A stretch of DNA of 64,000 bases from Lentzea xinjiangensis. Lineage in GTDB: Bacteria; Actinomycetota; Actinomycetes; Mycobacteriales; Pseudonocardiaceae. Below are positions 25,911 through 34,352 of the stretch, in pieces (position 1 is the first letter of the stretch; each line of letters begins with the position of its first letter). The DNA is taken from contig NZ_FOFR01000007.1 in assembly GCF_900110955.1 (NCBI RefSeq), positions 78,819 through 142,818 of the forward strand, written 5' to 3'. A program made the position numbers and the translations under genes. A model generated the notes under the pieces. The model was not told the DNA's origin. It was given only the letters and a program-made list of their open reading frames with translations, and ran no database searches.

Positions 25911-26915
25911 ATGACTGTGCCCGTATTCGTCCGCGCGGAGCGGCACCGGTTCGCGCCGGACATCCTCGCGGAGGTTCGTGCCGCGTCGCGTCTCGACAAC
26001 TGGCACGGGCCCGTCGAAGTGCTCGACCACTGGTTCTGGATCACGGCCTGGTGCACGGCGTCGGTGCTGGCGTTCCGGCACCTGTCGCTGTGGGCGGCCA
26101 TCCCGATCTACGTCCTCGCGGTCTTCTTCATCGGCGGCCGCCAGCGGGGCATCGCCGGGATGCTGCACATGGCCACCCACCGCGCGTTCATGACGAACCA
26201 CCGGGTCGGCAGCGTCCTCGGAGCCGTCTTCGGCGGGTACCCGGTGCTGCAGAGCTACACCGGGTACCGCGCCTCGCACCTGGGCGAGCACCACGGCAGG
26301 CTGGGCGACCCGGAGCGCGACCCGGACTACAAGCAGTACCAGGACAACGCGATCTGCGGCGACAACCTCGGCCGGGACGCGCTGCGCCGCTACCTCTACA
26401 AGGTCGTGAGCCCGGCGGAGACCGCCTCGTACATCCTCTACCTGCTGCGGCACCGGGTCGTGACCAAGGAGGAGGCGCCGGCGGAGCGGTGGCTGCGCGT
26501 CGTCCTGCTCGTGGGGGTGCTGGCGTGGGCGGTGCTCGGCGGCTGGTGGATGTGGTTGCTGCTGCTCTGGTTCGTCCCCCTGGTCACCACGCAGGTGTGG
26601 ATCGGCGCGATCTCCGAGCTGATGGAGCACTTCCCGCTGATCGAGAACGCGCCGAAGGTCGACATCTACCAGTCCTGGAACCGGGTGTACGGCCTGCCGA
26701 CCCGGTTCCTGCTGGGGGAGAAGGACGGCGAGGGCTTCCACCTGGTGCACCACCTGTTCCCGCGGACACCGATGTGGCGGCTGCGCGAGGTCGACGCGAT
26801 CCTGGGACGGGACCCGGCGTACGCGGCCCTGCCCCGGCTGAGCGGCGTGCTCGGCGGGATGGGGCAGATCTACAAGTCGTTGCCCCCCACCGCCCACCGG
26901 ACTTCCGGAGGGTGA
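25911..26915 (+). CDS. Second membrane di-iron desaturase/hydroxylase-type enzyme
   Basis: 334 residues with FADS histidine boxes HMATH (about 86), HLGEHH (about 123) and HLVHHLFP (about 277), and hydrophobic segments near 45-75 and 195-230. It is clearly diverged from the enzyme at 6755, so the two probably act on different positions or substrates. RBS is weak. It heads a three-gene operon with C-T-TE and the free A domain, linked by GTGA and ATGA overlaps, and diverges from the free carrier. A carrier-bound acyl or aminoacyl substrate is plausible; desaturation, hydroxylation and acetylenation cannot be separated here. Confidence 0.8.
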   Translation: MTVPVFVRAERHRFAPDILAEVRAASRLDNWHGPVEVLDHWFWITAWCTASVLAFRHLSLWAAIPIYVLAVFFIGGRQRGIAGMLHMATHRAFMTNHRVGSVLGAVFGGYPVLQSYTGYRASHLGEHHGRLGDPERDPDYKQYQDNAICGDNLGRDALRRYLYKVVSPAETASYILYLLRHRVVTKEEAPAERWLRVVLLVGVLAWAVLGGWWMWLLLLWFVPLVTTQVWIGAISELMEHFPLIENAPKVDIYQSWNRVYGLPTRFLLGEKDGEGFHLVHHLFPRTPMWRLREVDAILGRDPAYAALPRLSGVLGGMGQIYKSLPPTAHRTSGG

Positions 26916-29245
26916 GCGCCCGGGAACCGGTGCCCGCGTCGGTCGGGCAGGAGGCGCTGTGGTTCGTCGACCAGCTCGACCGGAGCTCGGCGCGGTACCC
27001 GGCCCGGTATTCGATGGTGTTCGCCTTCCGCTACCGCGGGGACCTGGTCGTGCCCGCCCTGGAGCGAGCGCTGAACCAGGTGGTGGCGCGGCACGGGGCG
27101 CTGCGCACGACCTTCGCGGAACCGGACGGGAGGTTGCTGCAGACCGTCGCGGACGACCTGGTCGTGCGACTGGTCGCCGAGGACGTGCCCGAGCGGGCGT
27201 TGCGGGAGCGGCTGACCCTGGAGGAGGAACGCGGTTTCGACCTGGAGCGGGGACCGCTGTTCAGGGCCGTGCTGCTGCGGCAGGCCGAGCGCGACCACGT
27301 GCTCGTGCTGGCCGTGCACCACGCCGTTTTCGACGGCCGTTCGCTCGACGTCCTGATGGACGAGCTGCGCGAGTTCTACGCGGCCGAGGTCGGCGGGCGA
27401 GCAGCGGCGGTGGCGCCCTCGCCCGCCCAGTACGCCGACTTCGCCGCGGAGGAGCGGGAGTGGCTGGAGACGGCCGGCTCCCGGGAGCAGCTCGACTTCT
27501 GGCGCCGGACGCTGAAGGGAGCCGGGCCGCTGCACCTGCCGCGCCGCCGGCGAGAGGCGCCGGTGTCCCCGGCTGCCGGCGCCACGGTCGCGTTCGAGGT
27601 TGGCGAGGAGGTCACCGCCGCTCTGCGGGACCTGTCGACCGCGGAGCGGGTCACGCCGTTCATGTTCCTGCACGCGGTGTTCCACCTGGTGCTCGCGCGC
27701 GCGAGCGGGCAGCGGGAGACCGTCGTGGGCAGCCCGATGTCGAACCGGCACGAGGTCGGGTCGCAGAACGCCATCGGCTACTTCGTGAACATGGTGGCGC
27801 TGCGGGTCGACTCGGCGGGCGACCGCCGCTTCCGGGACCTGCTGCGGCGGGTGCGGGGCGTCGCGCTGGACGCCTACGAGAACCAGGACTACCCGTTCGC
27901 GCGCCTGGTGGCCCACCTGGAGGCGGCACGTGACGGGCGCCCGTCGGACCTGTTCGACACGGTCCTCTCCTTCGAGCACGGCTCAGCGGACCCGGCCGGG
28001 TGGCCGGGGCTCGACGTCGCCTCCGTGAGCATCGAGGAGGCGTCGGCCAAGTTCGACGTCCAAGTCTCGGTCGTGTGGGCGCAGGAGCGCCTCGAAGGCG
28101 CGATCACGTTCCGCACCGCGCTGTTCGACCGGCCGGCGGTCGAGTCGCTCGCCGAGCACTTCGTGACGGTGCTGACCAGGGTCGTCGCCGATCCGGACGT
28201 GCGGCTGGCCGCGCTGCTGCCGGCCCCGCGGGAGGCTGCCGCACGGCCCGTGGTCCGGGTGGCGCCGGCCCGGCGGGGCCCGGCGCGGCCGCCGCGCACC
28301 GCGAGGGAGGAGGTCCTGTGCGGGTTGTTCGCCGAGGTGCTGGGCGCCCGGTCCGTCGGGGTCGACGACGGGTTCTTCGACCTGGGCGGCCACTCGCTGC
28401 TGGCCGGACGGCTGGCGTCGCGGGTGCGGTCGGCGCTCGGCGTGGAGATGGCCGTCCAGTGGTTGTTCGAGTCGCCGACGCCCGCCGGGCTGGCCGGTCG
28501 GCTGGACGACCCGGCGCCGGACTCGCTCGCGGCGCTGCTGCCGCTGCGGGCCGGGGGAGACCTCGACCCCGTCTTCTTCCTGCCGCCGATCGGCGGGCTG
28601 AGCTGGAGCTACGCGAGGTTCCTCCCGCACATCCCGAGGGGGCACCCGGTGTACGGCCTGCAGGCCACCGGGTTCGCCGGGGACGACCGGCCGGGGTCGT
28701 TCGGCGAGCTGGCCGAGACCTACCTCGGCCTGATCAGGGCGGTGTGCCCGGACGGCCGGTGTTCGGTGATGGGGTGGTCGTTCGGCGGCGTGGTGGCGCA
28801 CGAGATCGCCGTGCGGCTGGCGGAGTCCGGCGGCGAGGTCCGGAACCTCGTGCTGTTCGACTCCGTCCCGGCGGTGCGGCGGGAAGTGGCCGACGAGGTG
28901 CCGGAGGACTGGCTGGAGGACATCAGGGAGTCGATCCGGGGATCGGGCGGCGCCGCGTCCGGCGAGCTGACGGACGCGGTGTTCCACGACCTGTCGGACA
29001 TCGCGACCCACAGCCTTCGTCTCGTGTGGAGTCACCGCTCGCGGGTGTTCGGCGGCCGCGCGGTGAGCTTCGAGACCGACGACTCCCGCGCGGAACGCGA
29101 CGCGGCCGGCGTCGCCTGGGCAGATCTCGTCACCGGCGGCGTCGAGACGCACCGGTTGCTCTGCACGCACGAGGAAGTCATGAACGCCGCGGTGGTCCGG
29201 CGAACGGGTCCCGTCGTCGCCGCAGCCATGAGGGGGAACCGATGA
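26912..29245 (+). CDS. NRPS termination protein C-T-TE
   Basis: 777 residues from a GTG in a GTGA overlap with the di-iron enzyme. The C domain (about 1-430) has HHAVFDG near 137, the carrier serine is in DLGGHSLLA (about 495), and a type I thioesterase (about 550-777) has GWSFGG with its nucleophile near 623 and a His in CTHEEVMN near 752. It forms the last amide and releases the chain by hydrolysis or cyclisation. It lacks an A domain, so its carrier is loaded in trans, most simply by the A domain encoded next in the operon. Confidence 0.92.
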   Translation: MSAREPVPASVGQEALWFVDQLDRSSARYPARYSMVFAFRYRGDLVVPALERALNQVVARHGALRTTFAEPDGRLLQTVADDLVVRLVAEDVPERALRERLTLEEERGFDLERGPLFRAVLLRQAERDHVLVLAVHHAVFDGRSLDVLMDELREFYAAEVGGRAAAVAPSPAQYADFAAEEREWLETAGSREQLDFWRRTLKGAGPLHLPRRRREAPVSPAAGATVAFEVGEEVTAALRDLSTAERVTPFMFLHAVFHLVLARASGQRETVVGSPMSNRHEVGSQNAIGYFVNMVALRVDSAGDRRFRDLLRRVRGVALDAYENQDYPFARLVAHLEAARDGRPSDLFDTVLSFEHGSADPAGWPGLDVASVSIEEASAKFDVQVSVVWAQERLEGAITFRTALFDRPAVESLAEHFVTVLTRVVADPDVRLAALLPAPREAAARPVVRVAPARRGPARPPRTAREEVLCGLFAEVLGARSVGVDDGFFDLGGHSLLAGRLASRVRSALGVEMAVQWLFESPTPAGLAGRLDDPAPDSLAALLPLRAGGDLDPVFFLPPIGGLSWSYARFLPHIPRGHPVYGLQATGFAGDDRPGSFGELAETYLGLIRAVCPDGRCSVMGWSFGGVVAHEIAVRLAESGGEVRNLVLFDSVPAVRREVADEVPEDWLEDIRESIRGSGGAASGELTDAVFHDLSDIATHSLRLVWSHRSRVFGGRAVSFETDDSRAERDAAGVAWADLVTGGVETHRLLCTHEEVMNAAVVRRTGPVVAAAMRGNR

Positions 29246-30726
29246 CGAAGACGCTGCACTCCTGGTTCACCGACAGCGTCCGCCGCGCCCCGGACGACAT
29301 CGCGCTGGTCGTCGCCGGGCGCCGGGTGAGCTACGCCGGCCTGGACGCCGTCTCGCGCGCGCTGGCCGCCCGCGTGAGCGCCGCGGCCGGGCCGGGGCCT
29401 GCCAGGGTGGGGCTGCTCGCCTCCGGCAGCGTCGCCGCCTACGCGGGCTACCTCGGCGTGATCCGCGGCGGCGGGGTCGTCGTCCCGATGAACGTCGAGT
29501 ACCCGGCCGCCAAGAACCGGCAGATCGTCGAGGTCGCCGGTCTGGACGCCGTGCTGGCCGACGCCGGCAGGGACACCTCCTGCGCCGGCGAGGTTCCGGT
29601 GATCACCGTCGGCGAGGACGACGTGGACGAGGCCCTGCGGTCCGCTCCGGCCGCCGATGACGCCGCCGATCCGGAAGCGGTCGCGTACGTCCTGTTCACC
29701 TCCGGCTCCACCGGCGTGCCCAAGGGCGTGCCGATCCGGCACCGGAACCTGGACGCCTTCCTGCGCCACCACCTCGCGCGGTACCGGGTGGGACCCGGCA
29801 GCCTGCTCTCGCAGACCTTCGGCCTGACCTTCGACCCGTCCGTCTTCGACATGTTCGTCGCCTGGGGCGGCGGCGCGACGCTGGTGGTGCCCTCCCGCGC
29901 CGAACTGCTCGACCCCGTCGGCTTCGTGAACGACCACGCCCTGACGCACTGGTACTCCGTGCCCTCGATCATCTCCTGGGTGCGCAACGCCGGCGGCCTC
30001 ACTCCCGGCAGCCTGCCCACGTTGCGCTACAGCCTCTTCGCGGGCGAACAGCTGACGCTGGACCAGGCGCGGGCCTGGGCGGACGCCGCACCGCACAGCA
30101 CGGTGGAGAACCTGTACGGGCCGACGGAGCTCTCCATCACGGTGACGGAGTACCGCCTCCCGGCCGATCGGGCCGAGTGGCCGCGCACCGCCAACGGCAC
30201 GGTCCCCATCGGCCGCGTCTACCCGCACCTCGACCACCGCGTCGACCAGGAGACCGGCGAGCTCCAGGTCCGCGGCCCCCAGCGCTTCGACGGCTACCTC
30301 GACCCGGCGGACAACGAGGGCCGCTTCGCCGAGCCCGAGTCGGACACCGGCCCGAACCCGAGCACGAAGGCGTGGTACCGGACCGGGGACCGGGTGGCGG
30401 TGCAGGACGGCGAGATCGTGCACCTCGGCCGGCTCGACCACCAGGTCAAGATCATGGGCAGGCGCCTCGAGCTGGGCGACGTCGAAGCCGCGATCCGCCA
30501 GCACGGCGACCTCGACGACGTGGTGGTCGTCGCCGCACCCGGCCCCGGCGGCGACCTCCGGCTCACCGCCGTCTACAGCGGCACCCGGGACGCGCCCGCC
30601 GAGCTCCGCACCAGACTGCGTCCCCACCTGCCCACGCACATGCTGCCGGCGCGATTCGTCCAGCTCGACGCGTTGCCGCTCAACGCGAACGGCAAGGTGG
30701 ACCGCAAGGCGTGCGGTCTGCTCTGA
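29242..30726 (+). CDS. Stand-alone adenylation enzyme
   Basis: 494 residues with all A-domain cores: [12 protein letters not shown] (about 153), [29 protein letters not shown] and the catalytic lysine in NANGKVDRK. The Asp235 position is Asp (FDPSVFD), so an alpha-amino acid is likelier than a fatty acid; by-eye pocket D-P-F-Y-L-A-L-I-T-K matches no code I know. There is no carrier of its own. ATGA coupling to C-T-TE makes that carrier the likely partner; the free carrier at 25447 is the other candidate. It resembles DltA-like free A enzymes used to charge separate carriers. Confidence 0.88.
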   Translation: MTKTLHSWFTDSVRRAPDDIALVVAGRRVSYAGLDAVSRALAARVSAAAGPGPARVGLLASGSVAAYAGYLGVIRGGGVVVPMNVEYPAAKNRQIVEVAGLDAVLADAGRDTSCAGEVPVITVGEDDVDEALRSAPAADDAADPEAVAYVLFTSGSTGVPKGVPIRHRNLDAFLRHHLARYRVGPGSLLSQTFGLTFDPSVFDMFVAWGGGATLVVPSRAELLDPVGFVNDHALTHWYSVPSIISWVRNAGGLTPGSLPTLRYSLFAGEQLTLDQARAWADAAPHSTVENLYGPTELSITVTEYRLPADRAEWPRTANGTVPIGRVYPHLDHRVDQETGELQVRGPQRFDGYLDPADNEGRFAEPESDTGPNPSTKAWYRTGDRVAVQDGEIVHLGRLDHQVKIMGRRLELGDVEAAIRQHGDLDDVVVVAAPGPGGDLRLTAVYSGTRDAPAELRTRLRPHLPTHMLPARFVQLDALPLNANGKVDRKACGLL

Positions 30727-30770
30727 ACACCGGACCGGGCATCGGTGCCGGCGCGGGATGGCGCTGGGCG

Positions 30771-31046
30771 TTACCGGCCGGTGCCGGCGACTCGACGTCC
30801 TCGGGCGACCTCGGTCCACTTCCACCGGGTGAAGTGGTACTCGCCCTGCTCGACCTGGAACCGCTTGCCGCAGTCGCGGCACTCGCAGACCCGGTCAGGC
30901 ACCCACTGCCCGTCGTTGGGCGATCCGGACGTGCCGCCGCTGTTCCTCTTCCTCGGGGTCGTAGAACTGGTGCGAGGGGTAGGCGGCGCAGAGGCAGACA
31001 CCGCCGGCACCTGCTCGGCAGCGGCGTCGACGATCTCGTCGGTCAC
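30771..31046 (-). CDS. Small probable zinc-ribbon protein
   Basis: 91 residues, GTG start in a GTGA overlap with the gene at 31043. A Ser/Thr/Pro-rich, low-complexity N-terminal half precedes CECRDCGKRFQVEQGEYHF, whose two Cys-x2-Cys-like pairs look like half a zinc ribbon; the second metal pair is not evident. It converges with the free A-domain gene 45 bp away and probably lies outside the cluster. Function unknown. Confidence 0.6.
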   Translation of the reverse strand: MTDEIVDAAAEQVPAVSASAPPTPRTSSTTPRKRNSGGTSGSPNDGQWVPDRVCECRDCGKRFQVEQGEYHFTRWKWTEVARGRRVAGTGR

Positions 31047-31594
31047 CCGGCCGACCCCGCCGGTCCACTGCCCGCGAGCACCTCGCGGTAGCGAGCGACG
31101 TGGTGCTCCGCCGGGGTCGGCGACACCGCCGGCTCCGGCAGCTCGCCGGGATCGTCGGCGCTGATCGGCACGCCCCGGGCCCGGCACCGCGCGACCACGC
31201 CGGAGTAGCCGTCGTCGGCCCACTGGCCGTACTCGTCGCTCAGGACTTCGCTGAGGCTGGTGCCCCGGAGCAGGTGGAACTGCCCTTCGTCGTCGAGGCT
31301 GACGACGGCTGCCGCGGCGAGTGGGAGGTCGTCCGGACCACGCCGGTAACCGAACGCCCGGCCCTCGTCCTCGTCCTCGGCGACCCACGTGATCAGCGCG
31401 GCCGTGTCCGCGATCGCCCTGACGTCGGCGGCGACGTCCGGGTTCGCGAGGTCCGCGGCGCTCAGGTAGCCGGTGTCCAGCGCCGCCGGCTGCTCGCCGG
31501 CGGCCAGCAGGCGCAGGCCGTCCGACCAGGGGTTCGGCTCGCCCGCCTCCTGGTGGCGGCGCCACACAACGAGGTCTTCGGGAACCATCGACAT
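31043..31594 (-). CDS. Hypothetical acidic protein, faintly SUKH/SMI1-like
   Basis: 183 residues, soluble, acidic, no signal or membrane segment. The stretch FGYRRGPDDLPLAAAAVVSLDDEGQFHLL and following SLSEVL recalls, weakly, the pattern in SUKH-superfamily proteins (immunity and regulatory proteins), but no diagnostic residue settles it. Start ATG 31594 precedes MVPEDLVVW. It is coupled by GTGA to the small zinc-ribbon gene. The 221-bp gap upstream to 31816 shows no RNA gene or clear repeat. Confidence 0.6.
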   Translation of the reverse strand: MSMVPEDLVVWRRHQEAGEPNPWSDGLRLLAAGEQPAALDTGYLSAADLANPDVAADVRAIADTAALITWVAEDEDEGRAFGYRRGPDDLPLAAAAVVSLDDEGQFHLLRGTSLSEVLSDEYGQWADDGYSGVVARCRARGVPISADDPGELPEPAVSPTPAEHHVARYREVLAGSGPAGSAG

Positions 31595-31815
31595 GCCTCT
31601 CGTCGTGTTGTGCTGCTCCTCGGGGCGTTCACCGCGCAGCAGTTTCGCACGCTTCCTGCCACTGGAACGGAGAGGACTCGCGCCGGGCGTGGGTGTGACG
31701 GACTCGGGCTTGCCCAGGAGTCCCTGCGGCCAGCAGAGGACGAACCCTGTCCGCTACTTGGTCGAGAGTGGGCCCGCACGCGGCAAGAGGCCGCTGTTAT
31801 CGAAGGAAAACGCAC

Positions 31816-32235
31816 ATGAACGTTCTCAGCGCGCTGGGCTCGGTCAACTGGATCGCGGTGCTGCTGGCCCTGCTCGTCTGCACGGTGCTGGGTGGTGTCT
31901 GGTTCGCGGGCCTGTTCGCCGGACCGTACGCCAGGGCCCTGGGCAGGGACAGCGTCCCGAAGCCGGAGCGGCCGGCCCTGTTCTTCGGCGGGCCGGCGGT
32001 GGCCAACCTGGTCATCGCCACCACGACGGCGACGCTGATCGGCGCGCTGCGCATCGAGGCGGCCGGGGACGCGGTCGTCTTCGCGCTGGTGGTCGGGATC
32101 GGTTACCTGGCGGCGAACACGGTCGTCATCGCGATCAACCCGAACATGCCGCGGCCGTTGTCCTACAGCCTGATCTCCGGTGCCTACCACCTGGTCGGCA
32201 CCGTCGCCACCGCGCTGATCGTGGTGGCGTTCTGA
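31816..32235 (+). CDS. DUF1761 family membrane protein
   Basis: 139 residues from ATG 31816 with an AAGGA ribosome site 8 bp upstream. Four hydrophobic segments are visible (about 10-30, 55-75, 85-105, 115-138), with the VNWIAVLLA start and GxWF pattern of DUF1761. Family function is unknown. Its TGA shares a base with the ATG of the next gene, so it is co-translated with the aldo/keto reductase. Confidence 0.8.
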   Translation: MNVLSALGSVNWIAVLLALLVCTVLGGVWFAGLFAGPYARALGRDSVPKPERPALFFGGPAVANLVIATTTATLIGALRIEAAGDAVVFALVVGIGYLAANTVVIAINPNMPRPLSYSLISGAYHLVGTVATALIVVAF

Positions 32236-33269
32236 TGAGGATGCGCGTTCTCGGCCGCACCGGCATCGAGGTGAGCCCGTACTGCCTGGGCACGATGATG
32301 TTCGGTCAGGTGGGCAACCCGGACCACGACGAGTGCGTGCGGATCGTGCACCGCGCACTGGACTTCGGCATCAACTTCGTGGACACCGCCGACGTGTACT
32401 CCTACGGCGAGACCGAGGAGATAGTGGGCAAGGCGTTGCGCGGCCGCCGTGACGAGGTGGTGCTCGCGACGAAGGTCAACGGGGTGATGGGGGAGGGGCA
32501 CAACCGGTCCGGCAGCTCGCGGCGGTGGATCATCGCCGAGGTGGAGCACTCGCTGCGCCGGTTGCAGACCGACTACATCGACCTCTACCAGGTGCACCAC
32601 CCTGACCCGCGCACGGACGTCGAGGAAACGCTCTCGGCGCTGACCGATCTGGTGCGGGCGGGCAAGGTGCGCGCGATCGGGTGCTCGAACCTGCCGGCCG
32701 TGGAGATCGTCGAAGCGCAGTGGGCGTCGGAACGCCGCGGCCTGGAGCGGTTCCGCACCGAGCAGCCGCACTACTCGATCCTGAACAGGGGCGTCGAACG
32801 CGACGTGCTGCCGGTGTGCGAGCGGTACGGGATGGGCGCCCTGGTGTGGAGTCCGCTGGCGGGAGGCCTGCTCACCGGGCGGTACCGCAAGGACCGCCCG
32901 CCGAACGGGCACGCCGCCCGCATGCGGTGGCTGCCGCGCCACATGACCGACGAGAACAAGCTCGACGCCGTGGAGCGACTGCTGCCGGTGGCGCAGCAGG
33001 CCGGGATGTCGTTGACCCACCTGGCGATGGCTTTCGCCGTCGCGCATCCCGCGGTCACCTCGGCGATCATCGGACCGCGCACGACGGCACAGCTCGACGA
33101 CCTGCTCGCCGGGGCCGGCACCGTGCTGGACGACGGCCTGCTCGACCGGATCGACGAGGTCGTGCCGCCGGGCACCGACCTCGGCGCGCTCGACATCGCC
33201 TACGTGCCACCGTCGCTGGCGAAGCCGGGGCTGCGGCGGCGTCCGCCGGGGGACCGCCCCGCCGCCTGA
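32235..33269 (+). CDS. Aldo/keto reductase
   Basis: 344 residues with the AKR tetrad: Asp in DTADVYS (about 49), Tyr about 54, Lys in ATKVNG (about 81), His in VHHPDPR (about 122). The C-terminal SAIIGPRTTAQLDD is the usual NADPH-phosphate-binding region. Such enzymes reduce aldehydes and ketones with NADPH. It is co-translated with a DUF1761 membrane protein and ends at a very strong bidirectional hairpin. Substrate unknown. Confidence 0.88.
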   Translation: MRMRVLGRTGIEVSPYCLGTMMFGQVGNPDHDECVRIVHRALDFGINFVDTADVYSYGETEEIVGKALRGRRDEVVLATKVNGVMGEGHNRSGSSRRWIIAEVEHSLRRLQTDYIDLYQVHHPDPRTDVEETLSALTDLVRAGKVRAIGCSNLPAVEIVEAQWASERRGLERFRTEQPHYSILNRGVERDVLPVCERYGMGALVWSPLAGGLLTGRYRKDRPPNGHAARMRWLPRHMTDENKLDAVERLLPVAQQAGMSLTHLAMAFAVAHPAVTSAIIGPRTTAQLDDLLAGAGTVLDDGLLDRIDEVVPPGTDLGALDIAYVPPSLAKPGLRRRPPGDRPAA

Positions 33270-33274
33270 CCGCC

Positions 33275-33324
33275 GGAACAGGAGGCCCTGCTCACCGGAG
33301 ACGGTGGGCAGGGCCTCCTGTTCC
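33275..33324. terminator. 50-bp near-perfect bidirectional terminator hairpin
   Basis: GGAACAGGAGGCCCTGC pairs with GCAGGGCCTCCTGTTCC (17 bp, no mismatch). Between them a T-G mismatch is followed by a nested CACCG/CGGTG stem with a GAGA loop. It fills the space between the convergent aldo/keto reductase and STAS genes and would stop transcription from both sides. Confidence 0.85.
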
Positions 33325-33327
33325 GAG

Positions 33328-33747
33328 TCAGAGCGGGAGGTCCGGCCGGGCCGCCACGGAGGCCTGGCGCAGTGCCTCGACCGCGTGCGGCACGCTCTCG
33401 TGCAACTGGAGCACCTGGTCCAGGCCGGCGGCGACCAGCGGCCGCCGGCTCGCGCGCTCGGTCGCGACGACGGCGAATCCGATCCCGGCTTGCCGTGCCC
33501 GCTGGTTGGCCTCGGCCAGCAGCGACAGGCCCGTCGAGGCGAAGAAGCCCACGGCGAGGTGGACCACGATCCCGACCGGGTGGTTGTTCATCTGCTCTTC
33601 GATCGCCGTGCGCGCCTGGCCGCCGTTGGTGATGTCGATGTCGCCGCTGACCGCCATGACCAGCACGCCGTCGTGGTCGATGGTCTCGATGCTCAGGTGC
33701 GAGACACCCTCGCCCTGTCCGCGCGTCATCGTGCACTGCCCGCACAT
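33328..33747 (-). CDS. STAS-domain protein, anti-sigma-factor antagonist type
   Basis: 139 residues from ATG 33747 (AAGGA about 9 bp upstream); ATG 33729, in an ATGA overlap with a small upstream ORF, is an alternative. A single STAS domain (about 20-120) contains VSGDIDITNGG and GFFASTGLSLLAEA, where the Ser/Thr after the fourth strand is the usual phosphorylation site; the preceding Asp of the DSSG motif is Ala here. Such proteins bind RsbW/SpoIIAB-like kinases to free sigma factors. No kinase or sigma gene is adjacent, so the partner is elsewhere. Confidence 0.82.
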   Translation of the reverse strand: MCGQCTMTRGQGEGVSHLSIETIDHDGVLVMAVSGDIDITNGGQARTAIEEQMNNHPVGIVVHLAVGFFASTGLSLLAEANQRARQAGIGFAVVATERASRRPLVAAGLDQVLQLHESVPHAVEALRQASVAARPDLPL

Positions 33748-33908
33748 GCTGGACCGTCCTTCTCGAAGCAGGCTGTCGCCCTCATCACCGCGATGATCAG
33801 GCGAGTGGCCGACCGGCGCAGCACGTCCTCGACAGCGGGCTTGAGGGCGGTGACCGCCCTGACCAGCCTCCTTCGCCTTGCCGCTGCCGACGACGTCCAG
33901 GCTCGCAC
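33726..33908 (-). CDS. Possible 60-residue ORF coupled to the STAS gene
   Basis: GTG 33908 opens a frame ending in an ATGA overlap with an internal ATG of the STAS gene. The middle (VRAVTALKPAVEDVLRRSA, then TRLIIAVMRATACFEKDG) has coding-like GC3. Just upstream the coding-like signal moves to another minus frame (from ATG 34053, which has a GAGGG site), so this could be the end of one frameshifted gene. No family recognised. Confidence 0.3.
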   Translation of the reverse strand: MRAWTSSAAARRRRLVRAVTALKPAVEDVLRRSATRLIIAVMRATACFEKDGPACAGSAR

Positions 33909-34170
33909 CGATCGGCGGTTCCCGCTCGGCCAGCCGGTTGCCGTGCGGGTCGCACCGGCGGCACCGAGCCCGCGCCTCGTGACGCAGGGTGCTGAACGTG
34001 ACGTTCGCCAACTCGATCGAACTGCCTCTGATCGGGTGAATAGCGGCGATCATGATGGGAACCCTCGTCCTGCCGGGTCCAGGCTTCGCTGGATACGGTA
34101 GGACGACACGAGCGGTCTGGCGTTGCTGAGCGGTGGCGTTGAGCAGCCAGCACCCCGCGTGGGTCCGGTA

Positions 34171-34206
34171 GCGCGGTGCGGGACACCCCGGTGTCCCGCA
34201 CCGCGC
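34171..34206. repeat. 36-bp perfect inverted repeat
   Basis: GCGCGGTGCGGGACACC and GGTGTCCCGCACCGCGC, 17-bp perfect arms around CC. It lies in a 605-bp stretch between the minus-strand STAS region and the plus-strand mannosyltransferase, about 147 bp before the latter. There are no flanking T-runs. It may terminate leftward or rightward readthrough, or be an operator. Apart from this and the small ORF above, I see nothing firm in 33748-34352. Confidence 0.75.
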
Positions 34207-34352
34207 CCCACCCCGGTGCCGCCCTCGGGCCGACGAGCTCCGCGGCCGGGGAACCACCCGGCTGACGCACGGCCTCGCGGGGCGTTGCCCGACTTCCGGC
34301 TGAAAAAGATCATCCTTTGGTAGTACGCGCGGAAGCGACCGCGGGCTGACGC

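Noticed and set aside
6755..30726. A complete JamABC-type terminal-alkyne system (acyl-ACP ligase, desaturase, carrier)
   Set aside because: The free activating enzyme keeps Asp at the A-domain 235 position and looks amino-acid-specific rather than a fatty acyl-AMP ligase; genes are also not contiguous as in Jam systems. Kept only as an analogy.
31595..31815. tRNA or small RNA gene in the gap
   Set aside because: No cloverleaf-compatible arms or conserved TTC/GG motifs in proper spacing.
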